Shown in pieces: positions 1 through 5,286 of a stretch of 6,008 nucleotides of DNA (position 1 is its first letter; every line of letters starts with the position of its first letter). The stretch spans positions 1-6,008 of the forward strand of contig JAUWOO010000107.1 in assembly GCA_030612095.1 (NCBI GenBank). Reading direction: 5' to 3'. Source of the DNA: Thermoplasmatota archaeon. Lineage in GTDB: Archaea > Thermoplasmatota > E2 > DHVEG-1. The notes under the pieces are model-generated. The model searched no databases, had not been told where the DNA came from, and worked only from the letters and a program-made list of their open reading frames with translations. A program made the position numbers and the translations under genes.

Positions 1-65
1 ATGTCATTACAATACTGGGAATAAAGAACCCACCTCAGCTGCTACCCTTGCAATCTCCATCAGTA

Positions 66-350
66 TCAACCGACTTTCGCACGCAAAACCTGTCAGCCAG
101 CCTTGTGCAATATCCCCTCAAAGAAATCTCCACTCAACAGAAGAAATCAAGAAGTAAACCATTATCTCACCAGACACAAAACCAACCAGTGACTCCCAAA
201 CGCTTCAAAAAACTCCACCAGACAACTTTCACACGCAAAATGCATCAGTTTCACCCCCCTATTTTGCAGAACTCGTCAGGTGATTCGCACGCGAAACTCG
301 TCAGGTCAACTAAATTTACCAAACGACTTTCACACGCAAAATGCGTCAGC
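66..350. repeat. Repeat block A: dispersed TTTCRCACGCAAAA repeats
   Basis: This A/C-rich noncoding block holds at least four copies of a unit of about 25 bp: a core TTTCRCACGCAAAA, then a few variable bases and TGTCAG or CRTCAG. Units lie at about 71-97, 222-249, 283-305 and 324-350. Degenerate half-copies lie near 48-65 and 261-280. Core-to-core spacing is irregular (about 152, 56 and 45 bp), so this is not a CRISPR array. Units fall in different reading frames and no conserved protein results, so the long frame across here is not a gene. Positions 67-97 match 2442-2472 with one mismatch, and 202-223 match 2565-2586 exactly, so the whole stretch is homologous to repeat block B. The unit at 324-350 contains a small perfect hairpin (ACGCA, loop AAA, TGCGT, 334-346). 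The block lies just beyond the 3' end of the minus-strand ATPase gene. Confidence 0.8.
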
Positions 351-359
351 TACTATTAT

Positions 360-1667
360 TCAAAGTTTTTCAGTAAACAAATACACATACACTGGCACGG
401 TATCAGAATCAAATACATTTTTAGATAACAGTGTAAAATGTTTGAAATACCGTTTATTTGCAAAATCTTCTTTTGAAACATTATTCTGATATTTTACCTC
501 AATCCCAGTTTTATCCTTTTTTTTAGAATCAAGTACAAAATCTGTTTCTTTTTTCAATTTTGTAAAAAAAACTTCATCAAGGACATTCTTATTTTTTTCC
601 ATTGAACCAACAATTCCTTCTATGATCTTATCGTTATTCACAGCAATGTTTAATTTTTCAGAAAACATATGCAAAATAAAACTATCGTAAAAATATATCT
701 TTTTGTTTTTATTAAAATCTATTTTGTTCTCACCGATATTAAAAAAATAACATGGAAAAATAACAAAAAGATACGATAACAATGCTATATATGAACTTAT
801 AGTCACATGACTCTTCACTGAAGATCGTTTTGCAAGTGAATCCCAACTTACAGTGGTAGTATAACAAGTGAGAACACTTTTGATGATCTCCTTTAAAGTT
901 TGCTCAGTTTTTCCTTCTTTTAAAACATCACCAATAATCCAGGAATAATAAAGATCATAGATATAAATGGGGATTTCCCCATATCGTTCATATTCATTGA
1001 TAACAAGAGGGATACCCCCTGTTATTAAATATTTTTCAAAAAGAATTTTCAGTTTATCACTATGATATTTTAGTTGTTTAACTGTGTTATTTTTATGTTT
1101 TTCAAACCAATGGGGCTTTCTAAGTTTGACATATTCTCGAAAAGTCAACGGCAGTAAAAACAAATCTTTCCCATGCGTACCTCTTCTTCCAGGAAGCCGT
1201 TCCGTTCCTTTTTTTAAATCAATTGCATTTGAACCCGTAAGAATAAAACAAACATTGGGTAAAAGGTCTGCATCAACAACAAATTTAATTGCCTTCTGCC
1301 AGTGTTCAACATCTGTAATCTCATCCAGCAGAACATACTCGGGTTGCTTTTCTTTAACTTTACAAAACTCAACGTATTCTTCAAGAAGTGATATAAGATC
1401 ATCTTTCGATGATAAATTGTCGCAGGTCCAATAGAAAATACTTTCCTTGTCAACAAACTGTAGTTTTTGTTTAATAAACTGTTTTAAAAATGTTGTTTTT
1501 CCTATTTGACGTGGGCCTCTAACCGTGTATACATTGCCTTTTTTGAATTGTTGCTGCAGTAATAGTGTTTGGTAAACATATTTGAAATTTTGAAGTTCTC
1601 TAAGATGTTTATCGAGATAAATTGCTTTTTTATCTTCCCACCAGGGATTCAAAAAACTAAGATTCAT
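360..1667 (-). CDS. AAA/DUF4143 family ATPase
   Basis: A complete 435-residue protein of the archaeal AAA_14/DUF4143 ATPase group. The P-loop (Walker A) is GPRQIGKTT at residues 51-59. Walker B is YVLLDEIT at 111-118, with acidic pair D115/E116. A sensor-1-like TGSN is at 144-147, followed by an arginine-rich LPGRRG at 158-163. The usual DUF4143 signature YLITGGIP is at 213-220, and a winged-helix-like segment spans about 273-305. The C-terminus has ETD (374-376) and GIEVKY (388-393), a spacing that resembles a PD-(D/E)XK fold; that fold is common at the end of this family, but activity here is an inference. The start is supported by a TATA box 28.5 nt upstream, which gives an almost leaderless mRNA. 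These proteins are abundant and multicopy in archaea and their physiological role is not established; roles in mobile elements or defence have been suggested. A relative starts at 5686. Confidence 0.9.
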   Translation of the reverse strand: MNLSFLNPWWEDKKAIYLDKHLRELQNFKYVYQTLLLQQQFKKGNVYTVRGPRQIGKTTFLKQFIKQKLQFVDKESIFYWTCDNLSSKDDLISLLEEYVEFCKVKEKQPEYVLLDEITDVEHWQKAIKFVVDADLLPNVCFILTGSNAIDLKKGTERLPGRRGTHGKDLFLLPLTFREYVKLRKPHWFEKHKNNTVKQLKYHSDKLKILFEKYLITGGIPLVINEYERYGEIPIYIYDLYYSWIIGDVLKEGKTEQTLKEIIKSVLTCYTTTVSWDSLAKRSSVKSHVTISSYIALLSYLFVIFPCYFFNIGENKIDFNKNKKIYFYDSFILHMFSEKLNIAVNNDKIIEGIVGSMEKNKNVLDEVFFTKLKKETDFVLDSKKKDKTGIEVKYQNNVSKEDFANKRYFKHFTLLSKNVFDSDTVPVYVYLFTEKL

Positions 1668-1690
1668 ATGGTTAATAGTAATAACAGCTC

Positions 1691-1700
1691 ATTTATAAAT
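1691..1700 (-). promoter_or_regulatory. TATA box of the minus-strand ATPase gene
   Basis: ATTTATAAAT centred 28.5 nt upstream of the ATPase ATG (1667 reading leftwards). The spacing places the transcription start within a few bases of the start codon, so the message would be leaderless or nearly so. The same 10-mer stands before two other genes in the window. The box is its own reverse complement, but no rightward gene begins at the matching distance. Confidence 0.65.
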
Positions 1701-1945
1701 GTTATGTTATTAGCAATATCAATAAATCACTTCAATGAACAACATATCAAGAGCAATATGAAGATCATTTATGAACAATGGCAGATGTGATTTTGAAAAA
1801 TACTAGATATCAACTAACAAAGATAATGCTATTGGGAATTCCAAAATGAGTTTTATCTTCATTTTGAAACTTCTGAAAAGAATACCTATACAAGAAATTT
1901 ATTTTCAATCTCAATAAAATATTAATAGGTTAAAGAAGAACAAAA

Positions 1946-1958
1946 CCCCCTTCGGGGG
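1946..1958 (-). terminator. Hairpin terminator of the zinc-finger gene
   Basis: A compact GC hairpin (CCCC and GGGG around TTCG on the plus strand) lies about 20 nt after the stop codon of the minus-strand zinc-finger gene. Read on the minus strand it is followed by GTTTTGTTC, a U-rich tail. Position and tail suit a terminator for that gene and would insulate it from the ATPase gene downstream. Archaeal termination depends mainly on the U-tract, so the contribution of the hairpin is uncertain. Confidence 0.55.
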
Positions 1959-1978
1959 AAATTATGGTAGCTTGTCGA

Positions 1979-2194
1979 CTATTTTGGATGCATTTTGACC
2001 ATATGTTTAGGCATGTTTGTTGCTCTAACCTTCACACCACATAAACTACAGGTTAGCCACTTCTTGCTCGGACTCATCGATATGAGTTCATTTAGTAGCT
2101 CATCCACTGTCAGCCCTTTATCCCTTGCAAGCCCTCTAATCATCCTGGCAGTACTTAATCTAACAGTCAACGAGTACCAACCTTTTTCAGGCAT
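1979..2194 (-). CDS. Ribbon-helix-helix protein with C-terminal C2H2 zinc finger
   Basis: A 71-residue protein, taking the internal ATG at 2194 as the start. The reading frame could extend 15 codons upstream to 2239, but a TATA box (ATTTATAAAT) lies 25.5 nt before the 2194 ATG, exactly where a leaderless archaeal gene needs it; it would fall inside the longer version. Residues about 7-14 (YSLTVRLS) look like the beta strand of a ribbon-helix-helix DNA-binding domain, followed by two helices (about 15-40). The C-terminus has a zinc-finger pattern C-x2-C-x11-H-x4-H (CSLC near residue 49, last histidine three residues before the end). The protein is probably a small DNA-binding regulator. Target and partner are unknown. 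It is divergent from no neighbour and sits alone between the ATPase gene and repeat block B, so it may control one of them; that is a guess. The last codons run to within 20 nt of a hairpin terminator. Confidence 0.75.
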   Translation of the reverse strand: MPEKGWYSLTVRLSTARMIRGLARDKGLTVDELLNELISMSPSKKWLTCSLCGVKVRATNMPKHMVKMHPK

Positions 2195-2214
2195 AAATAA
2201 GGATGAAAATCTCC

Positions 2215-2224
2215 ATTTATAAAT
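2215..2224 (-). promoter_or_regulatory. TATA box of the zinc-finger gene (leaderless)
   Basis: ATTTATAAAT centred 25.5 nt upstream of the ATG at 2194. This is the canonical archaeal TATA-to-start distance and argues for a leaderless mRNA that begins at the internal methionine, not at the upstream ATG (2239). A GGAG lies 16 nt before the ATG, too far to be a convincing ribosome site. Confidence 0.65.
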
Positions 2225-2239
2225 TGACCGGTCAATCAT

Positions 2240-2440
2240 AGGAAAACTATACTTACATAGCGGAGTCTATACTTTATACACAATGAAAAAACCAAAAAAA
2301 TAATTATTAGAATTGTTGAAAAACAATATTTAAAGACCTAAAACTTCTCGTCTTCTTCATTGTTTGCTTGTTTTGTAGATGTTGCTTTACTTAGGTAATC
2401 TTTTCAATGTTGATATTAACCTTTACATGTAAAAAACCAA
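2240..2440. other. Intergenic stretch without recognisable gene
   Basis: No convincing reading frame is seen on either strand between the zinc-finger gene and repeat block B. The only structured feature is a 12-bp perfect palindrome, TTTACATGTAAA, at 2422-2433, immediately before the first repeat unit. Its half-site resembles the ACAT arms of the operators at 2759-2776 and 4616-4640, but it has no gene at promoter distance. Confidence 0.4.
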
Positions 2441-2645
2441 TCAACCAACTTTCGCACGCAAAACCTGTCAGCTGTAAGGTTAAAAACACGTAATCACCGC
2501 CTCTATCCCAACAGAAGAAAAGCCACTATTTCACCAAACAAAAAATCATCACCCCAGTTCCCGGGCTTCAAAAAACTCCACCAGACGTTTTCTGCACGCG
2601 AACTTCATCAGTTACCAGACGTCGTTCACATAAACCTCGTTAAGT
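2441..2645. repeat. Repeat block B, homologous to block A
   Basis: A second A/C-rich noncoding block with the same unit. Copies lie at 2446-2472 (cores TTTCGCACGCAAAA and CTGTCAG), 2586-2612 (TTTTCTGCACGCGAA, ATCAG) and a decayed one at about 2617-2645 (TTCACATAAACC). Similarity to block A runs beyond the units: the CAACAGAAGAAA segment, a TTTCACCA-like segment and a 22-bp exact match ending in CTCCACCAGAC are all in the same order, with about 12 bp net length difference. The block was therefore duplicated as a segment of at least 150 bp, not just as short motifs. It separates the ATPase and zinc-finger genes from the RelE module. Confidence 0.8.
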
Positions 2646-2747
2646 AAAAATCGTTTGTGTTTTTACATTTTCAGATCCAATGGAAAGACGGACTTCGTGA
2701 TGTTTGGATTATATTCAGAAAGTAGGGTTGTAAAACTTCAGAAAAAA

Positions 2748-2754
2748 TTAAATA
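2748..2754 (+). promoter_or_regulatory. TATA box of the antitoxin/RelE operon
   Basis: TTAAATA preceded by an A-run (AAAAAA, 2742-2747) that could serve as the TFB recognition element. It is centred 31 nt before the ATG at 2782, which implies a leader of only a few bases. The 18-bp palindrome at 2759-2776 begins four bases downstream, so a repressor bound there would block transcription. Confidence 0.5.
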
Positions 2755-2758
2755 GTAT

Positions 2759-2776
2759 GTAAACATATATGTTTAC
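2759..2776. promoter_or_regulatory. 18-bp perfect palindrome, operator of the antitoxin/RelE operon
   Basis: GTAAACATA followed by its exact reverse complement TATGTTTAC, with no mismatch. It sits between the TATA box and the start codon of the ribbon-helix-helix antitoxin. Type II antitoxins of this fold typically bind such sites and repress their own operon, alone or with the toxin. A GTGA (2777-2780) follows directly but lies too close to the ATG to be a good ribosome site. Confidence 0.7.
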
Positions 2777-2781
2777 GTGAT

Positions 2782-2997
2782 ATGATGACACAGGTACAAG
2801 TAAGACTCACGAAGAATTTGCTTGAGATCTTAGATGAATGGATTGAGAAAGGAAGGTTTAAAAGTCGGAGCGATGCGATAAGGATTGTTTTAAGCCAATA
2901 TGAAGAGCGGGAAAAAACCCGAGAATTCTATAAAATGTTGAATAAGAGAAGTAGAGAAGCTAAAGAACATCCTGGAGACTTGGTCCCGTTGGAGTAG
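2782..2997 (+). CDS. Ribbon-helix-helix antitoxin of a RelE-type module
   Basis: A 71-residue (or 70, starting at the next ATG, 2785) protein with a ribbon-helix-helix N-terminus: a strand QVQVRLT (residues 4-10), a first helix around LLEILDEWIEKG, then FKSRSDAIRIVLSQYEE, the typical second-helix signature of CopG/ParD-like repressors. The charged C-terminal part (KREAKEHPGDLVPLE-like, from about residue 55) would wrap the toxin. Its stop codon is 5 nt before the RelE start, so the two are co-transcribed and probably translationally linked. It should neutralise the toxin and repress the operon through the palindrome upstream. The family is clear; which RelB/ParD subfamily is not, so no symbol is given. 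Confidence 0.85.
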   Translation: MMTQVQVRLTKNLLEILDEWIEKGRFKSRSDAIRIVLSQYEEREKTREFYKMLNKRSREAKEHPGDLVPLE

Positions 2998-3002
2998 ATG
3001 GG

Positions 3003-3269
3003 ATGAGTTATAAGGTATTACTTCATCCGAAAGCCAACACATTCCTTGAGAACATTGAATCTGAACTCAAAAATAGAATAAGAAAAAAGCTTCATGAATT
3101 GAGTGCAAATCCCGAAAAAGGAAAAAAATTGATGCACTCGGATTTTTGGCGATTAAGGATAGGGGATTATCGCGCTGTTTATGAAATAGATTACAAGAAC
3201 GATCGGGTAATCATACTATTTATAGGACATAGGAAAGATGTTTATGATGATTTCTTAAGGTTGTTTTGA
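3003..3269 (+). CDS. relE: RelE/ParE superfamily toxin
   Basis: An 88-residue protein, normal length for an archaeal RelE. Family landmarks: the N-terminal strand YKVLLHPKA (3-11), a helical hairpin to about residue 36 (LSANPEKGKKL), the central FWRLRIGDYRAVYEID (48-63), and the C-terminal IGHRKDVYDDF (74-84). R50, R52, R57, H76, R77 and Y81 are candidates for RNA binding and cleavage, by analogy to RelE mRNA interferases that cut in the ribosomal A site. Sequence alone does not separate mRNA cleavage (RelE) from gyrase poisoning (ParE), though the GHRKDVY ending fits the RelE side. The start follows the antitoxin stop by 5 nt, with a GGAG at 2990-2993 as possible ribosome site. The gene appears intact, in contrast to the broken VapC downstream. 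Confidence 0.88.
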   Translation: MSYKVLLHPKANTFLENIESELKNRIRKKLHELSANPEKGKKLMHSDFWRLRIGDYRAVYEIDYKNDRVIILFIGHRKDVYDDFLRLF

Positions 3270-3454
3270 ACCATTCTGCGTTACCATACTTTCCTCACCG
3301 TTTATCAAATCCAAAGAATTGCACGAATGAACTCTGCGGTTGCATACGGCAACCTTGCTCCGCTACACTCTCCCTTCGGTTGGGTCACTTAACAGGCAGA
3401 TATTAGCCATCCTTTGTATACAAACTTCACCAGTCAACCACCCTCAAGCATCTG
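3270..3454. other. Hairpin-rich intergenic region after RelE
   Basis: No gene is seen here. A perfect 6-bp stem (GGTTGC, loop ATACG, GCAACC) lies at 3338-3354, flanked by GCGG (3336-3339) and CCGC (3360-3363), which offer an alternative outer pairing. Further on, CCC TTCGGTT GGG (3372-3384) could form a second small hairpin. The GC-rich stretch 3331-3390 stands out from the AT-rich surroundings. It might be a structured RNA, a decayed element end or part of a multicopy repeat; nothing in the sequence decides between these. Confidence 0.45.
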
Positions 3455-3495
3455 GCATTCTCTGCATGCAAAACTAACTGGTTGATAGCCAACCA
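3455..3495. repeat. Repeat unit C with adjoining hairpin
   Basis: A diverged copy of the repeat unit (TTCTCTGCATGCAAAAC, then AACTGG in place of the usual TGTCAG), closest to the unit at 2586-2612. It is joined to a perfect hairpin, TGGTTG, loop ATAGC, CAACCA (3479-3495). A CACCAG segment precedes it, as in blocks A and B. It lies about 70 nt before the nuclease gene, in or near its promoter region, and so links that gene to the repeat family. Confidence 0.55.
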
Positions 3496-3545
3496 TTTCG
3501 AAATATAGTACACAAATTATTTTAGCAGTTAGATATTACCTTCAC

Positions 3546-3551
3546 GGGTGA
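3546..3551 (+). promoter_or_regulatory. Shine-Dalgarno site of the zinc-ribbon nuclease gene
   Basis: GGGTGA, matching the archaeal anti-SD (UCACC), ends 11 nt before the ATG at 3563. It supports that start codon and shows this gene is translated from a leadered mRNA, unlike the three leaderless genes. A weak TATA-like AAATATAG is at 3501-3508. Confidence 0.6.
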
Positions 3552-3562
3552 GTTGAACTTCA

Positions 3563-4474
3563 ATGAACTGTCCACACTGCAATTCAGACAAACATACCAC
3601 CAAAGCTGGACTTCGGCATACCCGCCAAGGCATCATACAGAAATATTACTGTAAACATTGCAACAAATACTTCACTGATAAAACACAGTTACATACTCAG
3701 TATCCGCTCCAGGTCATCCTCTACACCTTGCAATGCTACAACCAAGGATATCCAGTAAAAAGGGCTAAAACACTCACCGGAAAAAAATACCGGTATTCGC
3801 CACCAGAGCGAACAATTTATTCATGGATCAACCGCTACCAAAACATACTCACATTCCTCAAACTCAGAAAACACTACACAATTCATCCAGAAAACCTCAT
3901 AACAACACATCGATTCCAACATCAACAAATCTATCCATTCACCTACCATAATCTCAAACTCAACCTCAAAAGTAAACAACTACCACAACTGAAAAGGTAT
4001 ATCTCCTGGGTTGAACGATCCTTGCCAACAAAAATATTTCTCAATGGACCACGAGCATCACAATGCACTATCAATCAAAAAATAACAGTAAAACAAAAAG
4101 AGACCATTGCACCTGAACTCACCAGACTTGCCATGGCAACCAAACGCAAAAGCCAGTCTGCCCATGAAGCAGTCGAACAGTTCTTTTTAATCAACGATTC
4201 CAGCACGGTTTGTACAGAACTCCCAGTATTCATCAACCCTAAGGAAACAAACCTGTTAAACATAGAAACCCCTCTTACCGGTCATATTGATCTTATCCAA
4301 ATACGGAACAACATCCTGTATATTATGGACTATAAACCAAATCTCAGGCATCCAGAAAAACATGCAAGTCAACTCATTGCATACAAAGAAGCAATACAGA
4401 AAAGAACGAACTTACCAGAAGAAAACATTATCCCTGCAGTGTTCAACCAGTATGATTACTTTGAATTTGAGTGA
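3563..4474 (+). CDS. Zinc-ribbon/HTH protein fused to a RecB/Cas4-like PD-(D/E)XK nuclease domain
   Basis: A 303-residue protein with two recognisable parts. The N-terminus is a transposase-type zinc ribbon, C3-x2-C6 and C30-x2-C33, followed by a helix-turn-helix (about 45-92; YNQGYPVKRAKTLTG, then RTIYSWINRY), like the DNA-binding ends of IS1/IS3-class transposases. The middle (about 95-185) is unrecognised. The C-terminus (about 185-300) carries the RecB/Cas4 nuclease signature in order: HEAVEQFF (201-208), E219, GHIDL (240-244), DYK (256-258) and QLIAY (270-274). Candidate metal ligands are D243, D256 and K258. The four cysteines of a Cas4 iron-sulphur cluster are absent. No DDE transposase core is seen, so this is not a standard insertion-sequence transposase. 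Base use is unusual: positions 3901-3960 contain one G, a skew shared with repeat blocks A and B. It may cut or nick DNA at sites chosen by its N-terminal domain; that role is inferred. The domain calls are from motifs only. Confidence 0.72.
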   Translation: MNCPHCNSDKHTTKAGLRHTRQGIIQKYYCKHCNKYFTDKTQLHTQYPLQVILYTLQCYNQGYPVKRAKTLTGKKYRYSPPERTIYSWINRYQNILTFLKLRKHYTIHPENLITTHRFQHQQIYPFTYHNLKLNLKSKQLPQLKRYISWVERSLPTKIFLNGPRASQCTINQKITVKQKETIAPELTRLAMATKRKSQSAHEAVEQFFLINDSSTVCTELPVFINPKETNLLNIETPLTGHIDLIQIRNNILYIMDYKPNLRHPEKHASQLIAYKEAIQKRTNLPEENIIPAVFNQYDYFEFE

Positions 4475-4503
4475 TGCCAATTGAAAAATCCTCCATAATT
4501 ATC

Positions 4504-4595
4504 AACGCCAGCCGTCACCTGCCGTTTTTTATACATAAAATCAGCCTAACCATCAGGTTCATTAACTGAAGAGGCAGGATCAGAAGAGTGGCGTT
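4504..4595. repeat. Nested inverted repeats between the nuclease gene and VapB
   Basis: Two inverted pairs are nested: AACGCCA (4504-4510) with TGGCGTT (4589-4595), and inside them CCTGCC (4518-4523) with GGCAGG (4573-4578). A third small hairpin, AACC ATCA GGTT, lies within (about 4548-4559). The arms have unequal spacing (7 nt against 10 nt between the outer and inner arms), so the pairs would form a bulged structure. It could be an RNA fold at the 3' end of the nuclease transcript or the boundary of a mobile segment. It ends 15 nt before the VapB TATA box. Confidence 0.5.
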
Positions 4596-4609
4596 CCATA
4601 ATCAAAAAC

Positions 4610-4617
4610 TTTAAATA
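4610..4617 (+). promoter_or_regulatory. TATA box of the vapBC operon
   Basis: TTTAAATA preceded by CAAAAAC, which could serve as TFB recognition element. Centred about 51 nt before the VapB ATG, it predicts a leader of roughly 25 nt, which leaves room for the AGGTAA ribosome site at 4653-4658. It overlaps the first two bases of the palindrome that follows. Confidence 0.6.
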
Positions 4618-4640
4618 TACACACATAATATATGTGTATA
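4616..4640. promoter_or_regulatory. 25-bp near-perfect palindrome, operator of vapBC
   Basis: An odd-length palindrome centred on 4628, with 11 of 12 base pairs matching (only 4624/4632 mismatched). The left arm starts TATACACA and the right arm ends TGTGTATA. It lies immediately downstream of and overlaps the TATA box, so VapB binding would shut off transcription initiation. The arrangement copies that of the RelE operon, with the same ACATA/TATGT-type inner arms. Confidence 0.7.
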
Positions 4641-4664
4641 CAAATAATACAAAGGTAATTTGCC

Positions 4665-4880
4665 ATGGTTAACATAACGCTATCTGTCCCTGAAAGATTA
4701 AAAAAGGAAATGGACTCATTTGCCGAGATTAATTGGAGTGCTGTTGCAAGAGAGGCTTTTAGAGAAAAGATTGTAGATCTTGAATTCTTAAAAAAATTCA
4801 AAGAAAAAAGCGAATTATCTGAAAAGGAAGCGTTGAGATTAGGTAAAGAGCTTAATAAGAAACTTGCAAAGAGACGATAA
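4665..4880 (+). CDS. vapB: VapB-type antitoxin
   Basis: A 71-residue protein with the usual archaeal VapB look: an N-terminal strand VNITLSVPERLKKEMD (2-17), the motif INWSAVAREAFREKI (22-36), which is the ribbon-helix-helix DNA-binding core, and a long charged helix (ELSEKEALRLGKELNKKLAKRR, in the last 22 residues) for toxin binding. The gene is intact. An AGGTAA at 4653-4658 supports the ATG at 4665. The stop codon is one base before the toxin start at 4882. It should still repress its operon through the palindrome upstream, even though the toxin partner looks inactive; it might also act as an antidote to a related VapC elsewhere in the genome. Confidence 0.88.
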   Translation: MVNITLSVPERLKKEMDSFAEINWSAVAREAFREKIVDLEFLKKFKEKSELSEKEALRLGKELNKKLAKRR

Positions 4881-4881
4881 A

Positions 4882-5286
4882 ATGGATCTTGTCATCGATG
4901 CGAATATACTTTTCTCTTTGTTGATAAAAAAAGGAAAAACTGAAGAGCTTCTTTTCAAGGACACAATAGATCTTTTTGCTCCAGAGTTTCTTTTTGATGG
5001 ATTTGAAAAGTATCGAGATTATATTAAAAAGAAGACAAAGCGTAAAGATAGCGAATTTGACACATTAATGATCATATTAAGGAAAAGAATAAGGATTATT
5101 CCAAACTAAGAGACAGAGAAATATCTAAAAAAAGCAAAAAGCGCATGTCCTGATCGAAATGATGTTGATTATTTTGCTCTTGCTATGAAATTGAATTGCA
5201 CAATGTGGAGCAATGATAAAGCACTGAAAAAACAACATGTCGTCCCCATCGTCTCAACAAAAGAACTGATGAAAAAACTAGAGTGA
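4882..5286 (+). pseudogene. vapC: VapC PIN-domain toxin, interrupted by an in-frame stop
   Basis: A PIN-domain ribonuclease of 134 codons, opened by MDLVIDANILFSLL (catalytic D6). A TAA at 5107-5109 (codon 76) interrupts it without a frameshift: the same frame continues as ETEKYLKKAKSACPDRNDVDYFALAMK, in two parts, up to WSNDKAL and a TGA at 5284. The part after the stop contains the expected third and fourth acids, D94 (or D96) and D112, so a 75-residue product would lack half the active site. A second change is likely: in the segment PEFLFDGFEKY (34-44), relatives usually read PEFLxEEFEKx, so G40 replaces the usual second catalytic glutamate (GGA against GAA, a one-base change). TAA is not the usual recoding codon, which makes readthrough unlikely. 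Start: the ATG one base after the VapB stop. A sequencing or assembly error at the stop cannot be excluded. Confidence 0.85.

Noticed and set aside
66..350. A CRISPR array
   Set aside because: Copies differ at many positions, spacing varies from about 45 to 152 bp, no cas gene is present, and blocks A and B are similar between units as well as within them.
48..428. A 126-codon plus-strand frame at the left edge
   Set aside because: It spans the repeats, which fall in different frames of it, then runs into the 3' end of the minus-strand ATPase gene. Nothing in its translation resembles a protein family.
1995..2222. A plus-strand frame opposite the zinc-finger gene
   Set aside because: It is the complement of the minus-strand gene, which has clear zinc-finger ligands, a promoter and a terminator; the plus-strand frame has none.
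3563..4474. A Cas4 protein or an ordinary IS1/IS3 transposase
   Set aside because: The Cas4 iron-sulphur cysteines are missing and no adaptation genes are nearby. A DDE core is also missing, so neither label fits the full length.
5107..5109. Programmed readthrough or recoding of the VapC stop
   Set aside because: The codon is TAA, whereas pyrrolysine uses TAG and selenocysteine TGA. The glycine at the second catalytic position also points to decay.
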